A DNA stretch of 41,326 nt, taken from Candidatus Hydrogenedentota bacterium (GTDB lineage Bacteria; Hydrogenedentota; Hydrogenedentia; Hydrogenedentales; SLHB01). Location: contig JAIBAQ010000033.1 in NCBI GenBank assembly GCA_019695095.1, forward strand, positions 1 to 41,326, read 5' to 3'. A program made the translations under genes and the position numbers. Of the stretch, positions 25,838 to 34,003 are shown in pieces. Numbering within the stretch: the first letter of the stretch is position 1; each line of letters begins with the position of its first letter. The notes beneath the pieces are model-generated. The model saw nothing but the letters and a program-made list of their open reading frames with translations. It was not told the DNA's origin and did no database searches.

Positions 25838-27628
25838 ATGCCCGCAACGGAACAAAAGCAGGTTGGGTCGCTAACGCGTATTTCGGGGCCGATGGTATCG
25901 GCGAGCGGAATGCTCGGAGTGGCCATGGGCGAGATTTTGCGCGTCGGCAAGATGGGCCTCATGGGAGAGGTCATTCGAATCGACAAAGACACGATCTTCG
26001 CGCAGGTCTTCGAGGACACCCAAGGGATGTACCTGGGCGAACCCGTCGTGCCTACGGGGCGGCCCCTGTCTGTTGAATTGGGACCGGGACTGCTGGGCTC
26101 GACGTTCGACGGTATTCAACGTCCTTTGATTACCCTGCAAGAACAATCCGGCAATTTCATCGACCGCGGGTTGACCGCGGTGGCGCTGAACCGCACCAAG
26201 AAGTGGCAGTTCACACCCAAAGTGAGCGTCGGTCAAAAGGTTGTGGCCGGAGATATCCTGGGCACAGTCCCGGAGACGAGCACCATCGAACACAAAGTGC
26301 TCGTACCTCCCGGAAAATCAGGTACGATTGCCGACATCGTCGGGAAGGGTGAATACACCGTCGAAGAGACGATTGCGACGCTGGATGACGGCACAAAGCT
26401 GACGATGATGCACTACTGGCCGGTGAAGCGTCCGCGCCCCGTGTTCAAGAAGGAACCGTGCGACCGCCCGTTCCTGACCGGTCAACGCGTGCTTGACACG
26501 CTGTTCCCGATCGCACTGGGCGGTTCGGCGATTGTGCCGGGCGGGTTCGGAACGGGTAAGACCGTTGTGGAACAGACGCTCTCCAAGTACTGCAACGCCG
26601 ACATCATCATCTACGTGGGTTGCGGCGAGCGCGGTAACGAGATGGCCGACGTGCTCGACGAATTCCCGCACTTGAAGGATCCGAAAACGGGCGACTCGCT
26701 GATGAATCGCACCGTGCTGGTCGTGAATACGTCGAACATGCCCGTGGCCGCGCGCGACGCGTCGGTCTACACAGGAATCACGCTGGCCGAATACTACCGC
26801 GACCAGGGCTATGACGTGGCCCTCATGGCCGACAGTACCTCGCGCTGGGCCGAGGCGTTGCGCGAAATCTCGTCGCGTCTTGAAGAAATGCCCGGCGAAG
26901 AAGGGTATCCGACGTACCTCGCGGCGCGTATTTCCGAGTTCTACGAACGCACCGGCCGCGTGACGTGCCTGAGCTCCGATTCGGGTGGGGATCACCCGCG
27001 GCACGGTTCGCTGACGATCGTGGGCGCGGTGTCGCCTCCCGGCGGTGACATGTCGGAACCTGTGACGCAAACGTCGCAGCGCGTGGCTGGCGCCCTCTGG
27101 TCGCTGGACGCGTCGTTGGCCTACCGCCGTCACTATCCGTCGGTGAACTGGAATCGAAGCTATACGCTGTATTTCAAAGAACTCGATCCGTGGTTCGAGG
27201 CCAATGCGCCGAAGAACTGGATGAAACTGCGCCAAGGGATTCAGACGCTGTTGCAGCGCGACGGCGAATTGCAGGAAGTGGTGCAGTTGGTTGGACCGGA
27301 CGCGCTTCAGGATCAGGAACGCCTGATTCTGGAAGTGGCGCGTATGATCCGCGAAGTGTTCCTGCAGCAAAACGCGTTCTCGGACGACGATGCGCATTGC
27401 TCACTTGAGAAGGCCGGCGCGCTGATGGAAGCGTTGATCGAATTTGCGGAAGCCGCCAAGCACGTCATAGAACAGGGCGTGACGCTGAATCGCGTGTTGG
27501 AACTGCCGTCGCGCGAAGCTATCGCGCGGTTGCGCGAAGAGCCCAATGCCAAAGTAATGGCGCGCCAGAAAGTCGTATTGGAAGAGATGAGGCACGCCCT
27601 CGCCGATCTTACCTCCAGAAAAGGATAA
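25838..27628 (+). CDS. atpA: V/A-type ATPase catalytic subunit A
   Basis: Catalytic subunit of 596 residues, standard length, forming an A3B3 head with subunit B and hydrolysing or making ATP. An N-terminal beta barrel is followed by the non-homologous bulge domain (about 115-190) that separates V/A-type from F-type subunits. The Walker A is GGFGTGKT (235-242), then CGERGNEM, the Walker B region around DVALMADSTSRWAEALREIS, and PGEEGYPTYLAARISEFYERTG. A GGAG in the end of the preceding gene serves as ribosome binding site. This gene fixes the whole operon as V/A type. Confidence 0.97.
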   Translation: MPATEQKQVGSLTRISGPMVSASGMLGVAMGEILRVGKMGLMGEVIRIDKDTIFAQVFEDTQGMYLGEPVVPTGRPLSVELGPGLLGSTFDGIQRPLITLQEQSGNFIDRGLTAVALNRTKKWQFTPKVSVGQKVVAGDILGTVPETSTIEHKVLVPPGKSGTIADIVGKGEYTVEETIATLDDGTKLTMMHYWPVKRPRPVFKKEPCDRPFLTGQRVLDTLFPIALGGSAIVPGGFGTGKTVVEQTLSKYCNADIIIYVGCGERGNEMADVLDEFPHLKDPKTGDSLMNRTVLVVNTSNMPVAARDASVYTGITLAEYYRDQGYDVALMADSTSRWAEALREISSRLEEMPGEEGYPTYLAARISEFYERTGRVTCLSSDSGGDHPRHGSLTIVGAVSPPGGDMSEPVTQTSQRVAGALWSLDASLAYRRHYPSVNWNRSYTLYFKELDPWFEANAPKNWMKLRQGIQTLLQRDGELQEVVQLVGPDALQDQERLILEVARMIREVFLQQNAFSDDDAHCSLEKAGALMEALIEFAEAAKHVIEQGVTLNRVLELPSREAIARLREEPNAKVMARQKVVLEEMRHALADLTSRKG

Positions 27629-27634
27629 CGAGGC

Positions 27635-29062
27635 ATGGAAACGACGACGAAGAGTCCTGCAGCCAACCCCAATATGCTCCACAAGGAGTTTTGGGATCTC
27701 AATTACATTTCGGGACCGCTGGTGTTCCTGGGCAACGGCGACCGTTTCCCGACCGGCGCCATCCTCGACTTGGTCATGGAAGACGGTTCGTCTCGCCAGG
27801 GCCAGGTGCTGGAAGCCAGCAAGAAGCATGCGGTCGTGCAGGTGCTGCAGGGAACGCAGGGCCTCGACATCAAAGGCGTCTCGGTGTCCTTGAAGAAGGA
27901 ATCCGCGCGCGTTGGTGTGGCAAAAGACATGATTGGGCGTTCGTTCAACGGAACGGGCGATCCCATCGACGGTCTGCCCCCGGTGATCGCGGACAAGGAA
28001 CTGGATATTACCGGTACGGCTATCAATCCCGTGTCGCGTGATAAACCAAACGATTTCATCGAAACGGGCATCTCGACCATCGACGGGTTCAATACGCTCG
28101 TGCGCGGCCAGAAGCTGCCGATCTTTTTCGGCGCCGGTCTGCCCGCAAACGAAGTCGCGAACATGATCGTGCAGCAGTCGTCGACGAAGGGCGACAGCGA
28201 AGAGTTCGTGGTGGTGTTCGGCGCGATGGGGTTGACCGAGCGCGAAGTGGGTTACTTCCTCCGGTCGTTCCAGGAAGGCGGACAAGGCTCCCGCGTGGTG
28301 TCGTTCATCAACAAGGCGAGCGACCCGGCCATCGAACGTATCTTCACGCCGCGTTGCGCACTGACCGTTGCGGAGTACCTGGCCTTCGAGCATGACTACC
28401 AGGTGTTGGTCGTGCTGACGGACATGACCAGCTACTGCGAAGCGTTGCGCCAGATTTCGAGCGCACGTGAAGAAATCCCCGGCCGCCGCGGTTATCCCGG
28501 TTACATGTACACCGACTTGTCGACGATCTACGAGCGCGCTGGGCGTATCCGCGGGAAAAAAGGCTCGGTGACGCAAGTACCGATGCTGACCATGCCGGAC
28601 GACGACATGACGCACCCGATTCCCGACTTGACGGGGTACATCACCGAAGGGCAGATCGTGTTGTCGCGCGGACTGCACCGCCAGGGTGTGTTCCCGCCGG
28701 TCGACTTGCTGCCGTGCCTGTCGCGATTGATGAACAACGGTATCGGCGAAGGCCGCACGCGCAAGGATCACCGCGCGCTCGCGAACCAGCTCTATTCGTG
28801 CTACGCGCAGGGTTGCGACGTGCGCAAGCTGATGGCCATCGTCGGTGAAGACGCGTTGAGCGAAATGGATAAGAAGTATCTGCGGTTCGCGAACCAGTTC
28901 GAAGCGCGCATGATCGGCCAGCGGGAAACGCGGCGCACGATCGAAGAGACGCTTGGACTGGGCTGGGAACTGCTTGGATATCTTCCGAAAGAAGAACTCA
29001 CGCGCGTGTCCCGCGAGTTCATCGAAATGTATTATCCGAAGAACGCGGAAGCGTCCGCCTGA
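27635..29062 (+). CDS. atpB: V/A-type ATPase regulatory subunit B
   Basis: Non-catalytic head subunit of 475 residues, partner of subunit A. It has a nucleotide-binding-like fold without a functional P-loop (FFGAGLPANEVANMIVQQ in place of it), as normal for B subunits. PGRRGYPGYMYTDLSTIYERAG and QVPMLTMPDDDMTHPIPDLTGYITEGQI are family signatures. It starts 6 bases after subunit A, and 64 bases lie between it and subunit D. Confidence 0.96.
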   Translation: METTTKSPAANPNMLHKEFWDLNYISGPLVFLGNGDRFPTGAILDLVMEDGSSRQGQVLEASKKHAVVQVLQGTQGLDIKGVSVSLKKESARVGVAKDMIGRSFNGTGDPIDGLPPVIADKELDITGTAINPVSRDKPNDFIETGISTIDGFNTLVRGQKLPIFFGAGLPANEVANMIVQQSSTKGDSEEFVVVFGAMGLTEREVGYFLRSFQEGGQGSRVVSFINKASDPAIERIFTPRCALTVAEYLAFEHDYQVLVVLTDMTSYCEALRQISSAREEIPGRRGYPGYMYTDLSTIYERAGRIRGKKGSVTQVPMLTMPDDDMTHPIPDLTGYITEGQIVLSRGLHRQGVFPPVDLLPCLSRLMNNGIGEGRTRKDHRALANQLYSCYAQGCDVRKLMAIVGEDALSEMDKKYLRFANQFEARMIGQRETRRTIEETLGLGWELLGYLPKEELTRVSREFIEMYYPKNAEASA

Positions 29063-29126
29063 TTTCGCGGTACAATTGAGTTAACGGATATCGGTCAGTT
29101 GCCGGTAAAAAGGAATACGGAATCCC

Positions 29127-29792
29127 ATGGGCCTTGACAACGTATCCCCAACCCGAATGAACTTGCTGGCGCGTAAAGCCCAGATCAAGCTGGCAGCGGG
29201 CGGCGTGGCGTTGCTTGAGGGCAAGCGCGAGGCGCTGCTCAAGGAGCTGATTGCGCGGGCGCGCGAGTTGCGAGCGTTGCGCAAGCAGCTACATACCCGC
29301 GGACGCGCCGCAGTCGCCGCGGTAGCGATGGCGCGCGCCGTGCGCGGCACCCCGGAAGTCTATAGCGCGGGCTATGCGGGACGGCGCGCCGTTCAGTTGA
29401 GCGTCAAGACGGAAAAGGTGTGGGGCCTGCGTTTGGGCGGCATCGACCAGACCAACGTCGTGCGTACGCCCCAGGAAAGAGGCCTGGGCCTTCTGGACAC
29501 CTCGTCGCTGATCGTCGAAGCTTCGGAATCGTGCGAAAAGATGCTGGAACACCTGTTGGTGTGCGCTCCTAAAGAGCAGAACCTGCAAATTATCGGCGAA
29601 GAAGTGCGCACGGTGAGCCGTCGTATCAACGCCCTGACCGAATACCTGTTGCCGAAGCTGCGCGAAGAAATGCGCATGATTGCGCGCGTGTTGGATGAAC
29701 GCGAACGCGAGGATACGTTCCGGTTGAAGCGCATCAAGAAAAAGATGGCTGATATGAAGGCGGCGGAAGAAGAGGCGGGAGTGTCCGTATAA
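29127..29792 (+). CDS. atpD: V/A-type ATPase subunit D (central shaft)
   Basis: Shaft subunit of 221 residues that turns inside the A3B3 head. Two long helices at both ends are typical: PTRMNLLARKAQIKLAAGGVALLEGKREALLKE at the start (shown here in part by its family motif) and VSRRINALTEYLLPKL...EREDTFRLKRIKKKM at the end. Its stop TAA shares one base with the ATG of the EIIA gene (TAATG), so translation of the two is probably coupled. Confidence 0.94.
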   Translation: MGLDNVSPTRMNLLARKAQIKLAAGGVALLEGKREALLKELIARARELRALRKQLHTRGRAAVAAVAMARAVRGTPEVYSAGYAGRRAVQLSVKTEKVWGLRLGGIDQTNVVRTPQERGLGLLDTSSLIVEASESCEKMLEHLLVCAPKEQNLQIIGEEVRTVSRRINALTEYLLPKLREEMRMIARVLDEREREDTFRLKRIKKKMADMKAAEEEAGVSV

Positions 29793-30274
29793 TGCGCCTG
29801 GGCGAATTGCTTCACGAAGACGTCGTCAAGTTGCACCTGCAAGCGAGCACCAAGCAGGAAGCCATCGAGGAATTGGTGGACGTCTTGATTGACGCGCACG
29901 AGATTCCCTTCTCGATGCGGAGTCACATCCTTGAAGTGATCACCGAGCGCGAGGATCAAGCGAGCACGGGCATGGAGCACGGCGTCGCGATTCCGCACGG
30001 CGCGTCAGACCGCATTGAAGACACGATTGCCGCGCTGGGGATATCGCCCGAGGGCATCCCGTTCAACAGTCTGGATGGGGTGAGTGCGCGTATCGTGGTG
30101 CTGTTGATCACGCCTCGGCGCAACTACCAGGGGCAGGTGGCGACATTGGGGGGGATTGCCCACCTTTTCCAGAACGCGAAGTTGCGCGAGCAGTTGCGCG
30201 CTGCGCCCGACACCGATTCGGTGCTGCGGGTCATTCGTTGGGAAGAGAGCAAGGGCGGCGTGCCCAGCATGTGA
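29792..30274 (+). CDS. PTS EIIA (fructose/mannitol type) domain protein
   Basis: Stand-alone EIIA type-2 domain of 160 residues, of the kind found in fructose/mannitol PTS and in PtsN. The phosphorylation site is His69 in GVAIPHGASD, and the fold signature ITEREDQASTGMEHG precedes it. In transport systems it passes phosphate from HPr to a sugar permease; PtsN-like versions instead regulate ion transport. No permease, HPr or enzyme I gene is visible here. It is fused by a one-base overlap to the V/A-ATPase operon, which suggests a regulatory task linked to ion or energy balance (inference). Confidence 0.88.
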   Translation: MRLGELLHEDVVKLHLQASTKQEAIEELVDVLIDAHEIPFSMRSHILEVITEREDQASTGMEHGVAIPHGASDRIEDTIAALGISPEGIPFNSLDGVSARIVVLLITPRRNYQGQVATLGGIAHLFQNAKLREQLRAAPDTDSVLRVIRWEESKGGVPSM

Positions 30275-30388
30275 GTTGGCGTTGGCGGTCTGAACCGCTG
30301 TGCCACTTCCGATCCAATGGGGGCCGATCCCGCTTACAGACGGTGAGCGCCCGCGTCTCCCGTTGGGATTCGAATCTTCAATCTTTCC

Positions 30389-30417
30389 TTGATCCGAGCC
30401 GTGTTAGTATCTACACT
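30389..30417 (+). promoter_or_regulatory. Probable promoter before the beta-CASP gene
   Basis: TTGATC (30389-30394), 17-base spacer, TACACT (30412-30417). It lies 29 bases before the proposed TTG start, consistent with separate transcription from the ATPase operon. Confidence 0.5.
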
Positions 30418-30446
30418 AATTGCCCGCGAATTCATTGGAGCATATC

Positions 30447-31814
30447 TTGAGTACGGTGACATTTACGGCGATCGGCGGCGGTTCGGAGATCGGCGCGAAC
30501 AGCTACGCGATTGCGGTGGACAATCAAACGATTTTGCTTGATTGCGGCATGCATCCCAAGAAGGAAGGCTTGGAGGCATTGCCGGAGTTTGGCATTCTGC
30601 GGAAGTCCCCCGAAGCGGTCATCGTATCGCATGCCCATATCGATCACTGCGGTGCAGTGCCCTACCTTCTCAAAGAGCATCCGTCCGCTTTCTGCTATGC
30701 GACCCAACCGACGGTCAACATCATGGATCGCATGCTGCACAACAGCGTGTCGGTGATGACGACCATGGCAATCGAGCGGGGGATTTCGGAGTATCCGCTT
30801 TACGGACACGCAGACGTTGACTACGCGATTCGGCGCTCCTACGGGCTGGCCTACGAACAGGAATTCGAACTGGGTCCAAGCAGTCCGTTTCGAGCAAGCT
30901 TGCACCACTCCGGTCACGTACTGGGTGGCGCGTGCATCTTGTTGAATGCGGCGGGTCACACGCTCTTCTATACCGGCGACGTGTGCATGTCGCACCAGGA
31001 ACTCATGGGCGGACTGACGCTGCTCGACGAATCCATCACCGTGGATACGTTGATTATCGAGAGCACGCGCGGGACGCATGAGAACGGGCATACGATTTCG
31101 TTCGAAGCCGAAGTTGAACGGTTCGGAGAGGAAATTCGAAAAGTCCTGGAACGTGGCGGTTCTGTATTGGTGCCGTCGTTCGCGCTGGGGCGCACCCAGG
31201 AATTGCTCAACATCATCTCGCGCTTGCAGGAGTCCGGAATGGTGCCCGACGCGCCGGTCTACGCATCGGGACTCGGACGAGCCGTATACGAAGTCTACAA
31301 CAAGTATTCGCACTACCTGCGGCCCGACAAGACGCTGCGGCCGTTGTGCGAGTACCGGCGCATCGGCGACGTCTGGGAACGGGACGTGCGGCGTCAGTTG
31401 CTGGATAGTCCGGGCATCATCGTGGCAACGTCGGGCATGATGATCGAAAACACGCCCTCAAGCCTGATTGCAATGGAAATGGCGGCGCACACACACCACG
31501 GGATCTTCTTCGTGGGGTACTTGGACCCCGATACGCTAGGTTACAAATTGCTGCGCGCGGAAAAAGGCGACCGGCTTACCTTTGAGTTGAAAGGGCCTCA
31601 AGTGCCCGTGCGCCTCGAGAACAGGCAGAGTTTCAGTTTCAGCGCCCACGCGACGCGAGAGGATCTGTGCAAGCTGGTGGATCATGTCACGCCGAAGAAC
31701 ATCATCTTCGTGCATGGCGATGCCGATGCAATTTCCTGGATGCACGAAAACACGGCCAGCGTGTTTCGCAAACACGTACCCGCCATCGGCCGCCCCATCG
31801 AATTGAAGGATTAA
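30447..31814 (+). CDS. MBL-fold beta-CASP nuclease-like protein (RNase J / CPSF73-type)
   Basis: Protein of 455 residues. The metal site HAHIDHCG (62-69) and GHVLGGACILL are those of zinc-dependent metallo-beta-lactamase-fold hydrolases. The beta-CASP insert is present (VLVPSFALGRTQELLNIISRLQ), followed by SGMM and a final IIFVHGDADA that supplies the last metal-binding His. Such proteins cut or trim RNA. I take the TTG at 30447 because GGAG lies 7 bases upstream and the fold starts just after; a TTG at 30420 in the same frame has no ribosome binding site. Only 6 bases separate it from the acyltransferase gene. Confidence 0.88.
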   Translation: MSTVTFTAIGGGSEIGANSYAIAVDNQTILLDCGMHPKKEGLEALPEFGILRKSPEAVIVSHAHIDHCGAVPYLLKEHPSAFCYATQPTVNIMDRMLHNSVSVMTTMAIERGISEYPLYGHADVDYAIRRSYGLAYEQEFELGPSSPFRASLHHSGHVLGGACILLNAAGHTLFYTGDVCMSHQELMGGLTLLDESITVDTLIIESTRGTHENGHTISFEAEVERFGEEIRKVLERGGSVLVPSFALGRTQELLNIISRLQESGMVPDAPVYASGLGRAVYEVYNKYSHYLRPDKTLRPLCEYRRIGDVWERDVRRQLLDSPGIIVATSGMMIENTPSSLIAMEMAAHTHHGIFFVGYLDPDTLGYKLLRAEKGDRLTFELKGPQVPVRLENRQSFSFSAHATREDLCKLVDHVTPKNIIFVHGDADAISWMHENTASVFRKHVPAIGRPIELKD

Positions 31815-31820
31815 GGCGGC

Positions 31821-32813
31821 ATGGCCAGGAGTCGCAATGCGGTCGTAGAGTGGTTTCTCACGACCGCAGGGATCGCGCTTTCCAGCCTCACCCGCATCCT
31901 TCCCCTATCCACGTGCCGAGTATTGGGCCGATTGGCGGGCCGAATGGCCTATGTGCTGGTGCCGCGCGTGCGCAAGGTGACGATGGAAAACCTCACATTG
32001 GCATACGGCGACACGCTGTCGAAAAAAGAGAAGCGGCGCATTGCATTGGCGGCCGCGGAAAACGTGGGAATCGTCGGTGCGGAGTTCTCGCGCATACAGG
32101 ATTTGTCGAATGAAACGATAGCGGAGTGGGTGCGGATAGAAGGACTGGAGCATCTCCCGCGTAACCAGGGCGCCCTCATCATTGGCGCACACCTGGGCAA
32201 CTGGGAGTGGATGGCGTCCGTGCTCTCGTGTCTGGGCTTCAGGATGGCGGAAATTGTTCGCCCCTTGGACGATCCGCGCATGAACCGATATGTGGTAAAG
32301 GTGCGCGAATCGCGCGGCGTACGCACAGTGCCGAAGACTCGCGCAGGAAAAGAACTGATCCGCTTGTTGAAAGAAGGTTGGGTGGTCGGCGTGTTGATCG
32401 ACCAAGCTCCGAGAGACAGCGCAGTCCCCGTGACGTTTTTCGGGCAGCCGTGTTGGGCCACGATTGCGCCTGCATTGGTTGCGGCGCGAGCAAAAGTGCC
32501 GATAGTCAGATTGACTTTCGTGCGCGATACTTCGGGAACGTACACGTTAAACCTATCCCCGCCAATCGAATTGACTTCCTTCGACGAAAAGAAGGTCGAC
32601 TTCGCGGCGATTTCCCAGCAGTGCCAAGACCTGGTTGAGCAAGCGATTCGTGCGCACCCGGAGCAGTGGTTGTGGTTGCACCGCCGCTGGAAGAAACGAC
32701 CCAGATTGGAGCAGGAGTGGGCCGCGCGGATGGAAAAGAAGGGGGCAGCAGATACCTCGGCGACAGCGGAGGCCGGCTGTCCCACTGATGAGAGCACCGG
32801 GAGCCAGGTCTGA
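31821..32813 (+). CDS. Lysophospholipid / lipid A acyltransferase (LpxL/HtrB-like)
   Basis: Membrane-associated acyltransferase of 330 residues. The HX4E catalytic motif is His124-Leu-Gly-Asn-Trp-Glu129 in IIGAHLGNWEW. Further landmarks are GVRTVPKTRAGKELIRLLKEGWVVGVLIDQAP and PVTFFGQPCWATIAPALVAARA, and the HPEQWLWLHRRWKKRP end block, all typical of LpxL/LpxM. It adds a secondary acyl chain to lipid A or a related glycolipid at the inner face of the inner membrane. The last ~30 residues (AADTSATAEAGCPTDES) are low-complexity and coincide with a small palindrome at 32762-32781. It is consistent with the LpxH-like enzyme further on. Confidence 0.88.
   Translation: MARSRNAVVEWFLTTAGIALSSLTRILPLSTCRVLGRLAGRMAYVLVPRVRKVTMENLTLAYGDTLSKKEKRRIALAAAENVGIVGAEFSRIQDLSNETIAEWVRIEGLEHLPRNQGALIIGAHLGNWEWMASVLSCLGFRMAEIVRPLDDPRMNRYVVKVRESRGVRTVPKTRAGKELIRLLKEGWVVGVLIDQAPRDSAVPVTFFGQPCWATIAPALVAARAKVPIVRLTFVRDTSGTYTLNLSPPIELTSFDEKKVDFAAISQQCQDLVEQAIRAHPEQWLWLHRRWKKRPRLEQEWAARMEKKGAADTSATAEAGCPTDESTGSQV
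32762..32781. repeat. Palindrome in the tail of the acyltransferase gene
   Basis: GACAGC (32762-32767) pairs with GCTGTC (32776-32781), with a GC-rich 8-base centre, followed by CCAC. It resembles the palindrome in the fusion gene linker at 13756-13775 (GCAGCCGAGGGCGGCTGC) and likewise encodes a disordered segment. Confidence 0.4.
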
Positions 32814-32910
32814 AGAATCTCAATTTGAAATCCCGGATGCAATCCGTCCCCCGCCAATAGACGATGCTTTTTCTGTCAGCGATCCAAAATCCGAAATCCA
32901 GACCCAAATC
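32814..32910. other. Intergenic gap with CAAAATCC-type motifs
   Basis: Short region between convergent genes. It holds degenerate units such as CCAAAATCCGAAATCCAGA and CCCAAATCCTAGA, the complement of the GGATTTTAGATT units at 16005-16040. No terminator hairpin with a T-run was recognised. Confidence 0.45.
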
Positions 32911-33879
32911 CTAGATCGGATCGCCGGGCTTCCATTCGAAGATCTTCTCCGGATGGTCCACGTAATCGCGCATGTAGTCGGCGAAGGGGAAGATGTCGCC
33001 ACCGTCGAGTGCGCGATGGTCGAAGGACACGCACACATTCATGCAGTGCCGAGGCATTAGTTGCCCGTTGATATACCTTGGCAATATGCGCGTATGACCA
33101 AGGCCCCACATGAACACGGACGGATGGGGGACGACTGTCACCGTTTGCCACCCTTTGACCGCACTGCCGATATTGGCGACGACGCTCGTAAAGCCGACGA
33201 CTTCCTCCGGCTGGAGGCGTTGTTCGACGGGGACTTCCAGAAGCTCGGGATCGATGGGTTCGGGCCACAGCATCGATTTCAAGTAGAGGAATCCAATACT
33301 GAACGAAGACGGATCGAGTTCCCTGGCGGCCAGGCCGAGATACTTTCGCGCGCACCGCCGGTAAAGCTCGTTCATGTCGGTGCGGCGGGCCTTGCGCGTC
33401 AGGTCGCGCATTTCGTTCGCAATGCTGAAAATATCCTTATGGTGCGCGTTGCGCATGCCGGGGGTCATGACGCCGCGTTTCGTGTGGACGGTGAATCCGA
33501 GGTTGATGTCCTCGGCCTCGTAAAAAATGCCGCCGTTGCGGAACGGGGTCCATTCAAGGAACCCGTTCAGACACGGCACGTGGTATATCACGTGGGAAAT
33601 GGTCTTGAGGTAGAACGCGGAAAGGTTCTTGTGCAAGGCCATGGTCGTAAGCTGTTCCGGGGTCAGCTTACCGGAGGAAGCTTTGATTTCCTTGATTCTG
33701 CGTTCGCCATATTCCACAACGGGGGTGATGTCGATTTCGATGTTTCCGGCGGCGTGAGGTATAAGGCGCGCGGACTTGGAAAGTACGTAGGCAACCCCCT
33801 GCCTCTGAAACGTCAGGGGACGAATGCGACGCAGTTTAATGTGTTTCTTGGCAAACGCGATGTTGAAATCTCGAAACAT
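32911..33879 (-). CDS. Stand-alone E2 acyltransferase core of a 2-oxo acid dehydrogenase type
   Basis: Protein of 322 residues consisting only of the chloramphenicol-acetyltransferase-like catalytic domain of dihydrolipoyl acyltransferases. The active site is SFDHRALDGGD (His288 and Asp292), with a preceding GLGHTRILPRYINGQLMPRHCMNVCVSFDHR type strand. There is no lipoyl domain or E1/E3-binding domain, which normal E2 proteins carry N-terminally, and no E1 or E3 gene in the window. It may transfer acyl groups between CoA and a small or unknown carrier. The ATG at 33879 has a weak GAGTAAG upstream. A perfect 18-bp palindrome lies 88 bases upstream. Confidence 0.82.
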   Translation of the reverse strand: MFRDFNIAFAKKHIKLRRIRPLTFQRQGVAYVLSKSARLIPHAAGNIEIDITPVVEYGERRIKEIKASSGKLTPEQLTTMALHKNLSAFYLKTISHVIYHVPCLNGFLEWTPFRNGGIFYEAEDINLGFTVHTKRGVMTPGMRNAHHKDIFSIANEMRDLTRKARRTDMNELYRRCARKYLGLAARELDPSSFSIGFLYLKSMLWPEPIDPELLEVPVEQRLQPEEVVGFTSVVANIGSAVKGWQTVTVVPHPSVFMWGLGHTRILPRYINGQLMPRHCMNVCVSFDHRALDGGDIFPFADYMRDYVDHPEKIFEWKPGDPI

Positions 33880-33966
33880 GACTTACTCAATACCCGTTGA
33901 AAGCCGTTCCATTACCGAATACTCCTTGGCAAGAGGGAATTCTCAACCTAGCAAAACACCCTTTCC

Positions 33967-33984
33967 ATTGGACTATAGTCCAAT
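33967..33984. promoter_or_regulatory. Perfect 18-bp palindrome, candidate operator
   Basis: ATTGGACTATAGTCCAAT is a perfect inverted repeat in the 124-base gap between the oxidoreductase stop and the E2-like start. On the minus strand its centre contains TATAGT, a fair -10 box. A dimeric repressor or activator binding here could control the E2-like gene. No regulator gene lies beside it. Confidence 0.55.
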
Positions 33985-34003
33985 CGTCCTGGTTTCAGAT
34001 AAG

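Noticed and set aside
30275-30446. A GATTCGAATC motif at about 30367 resembling a tRNA T-loop
   Set aside because: No acceptor stem, anticodon arm or CCA-compatible 3' end is present around it.
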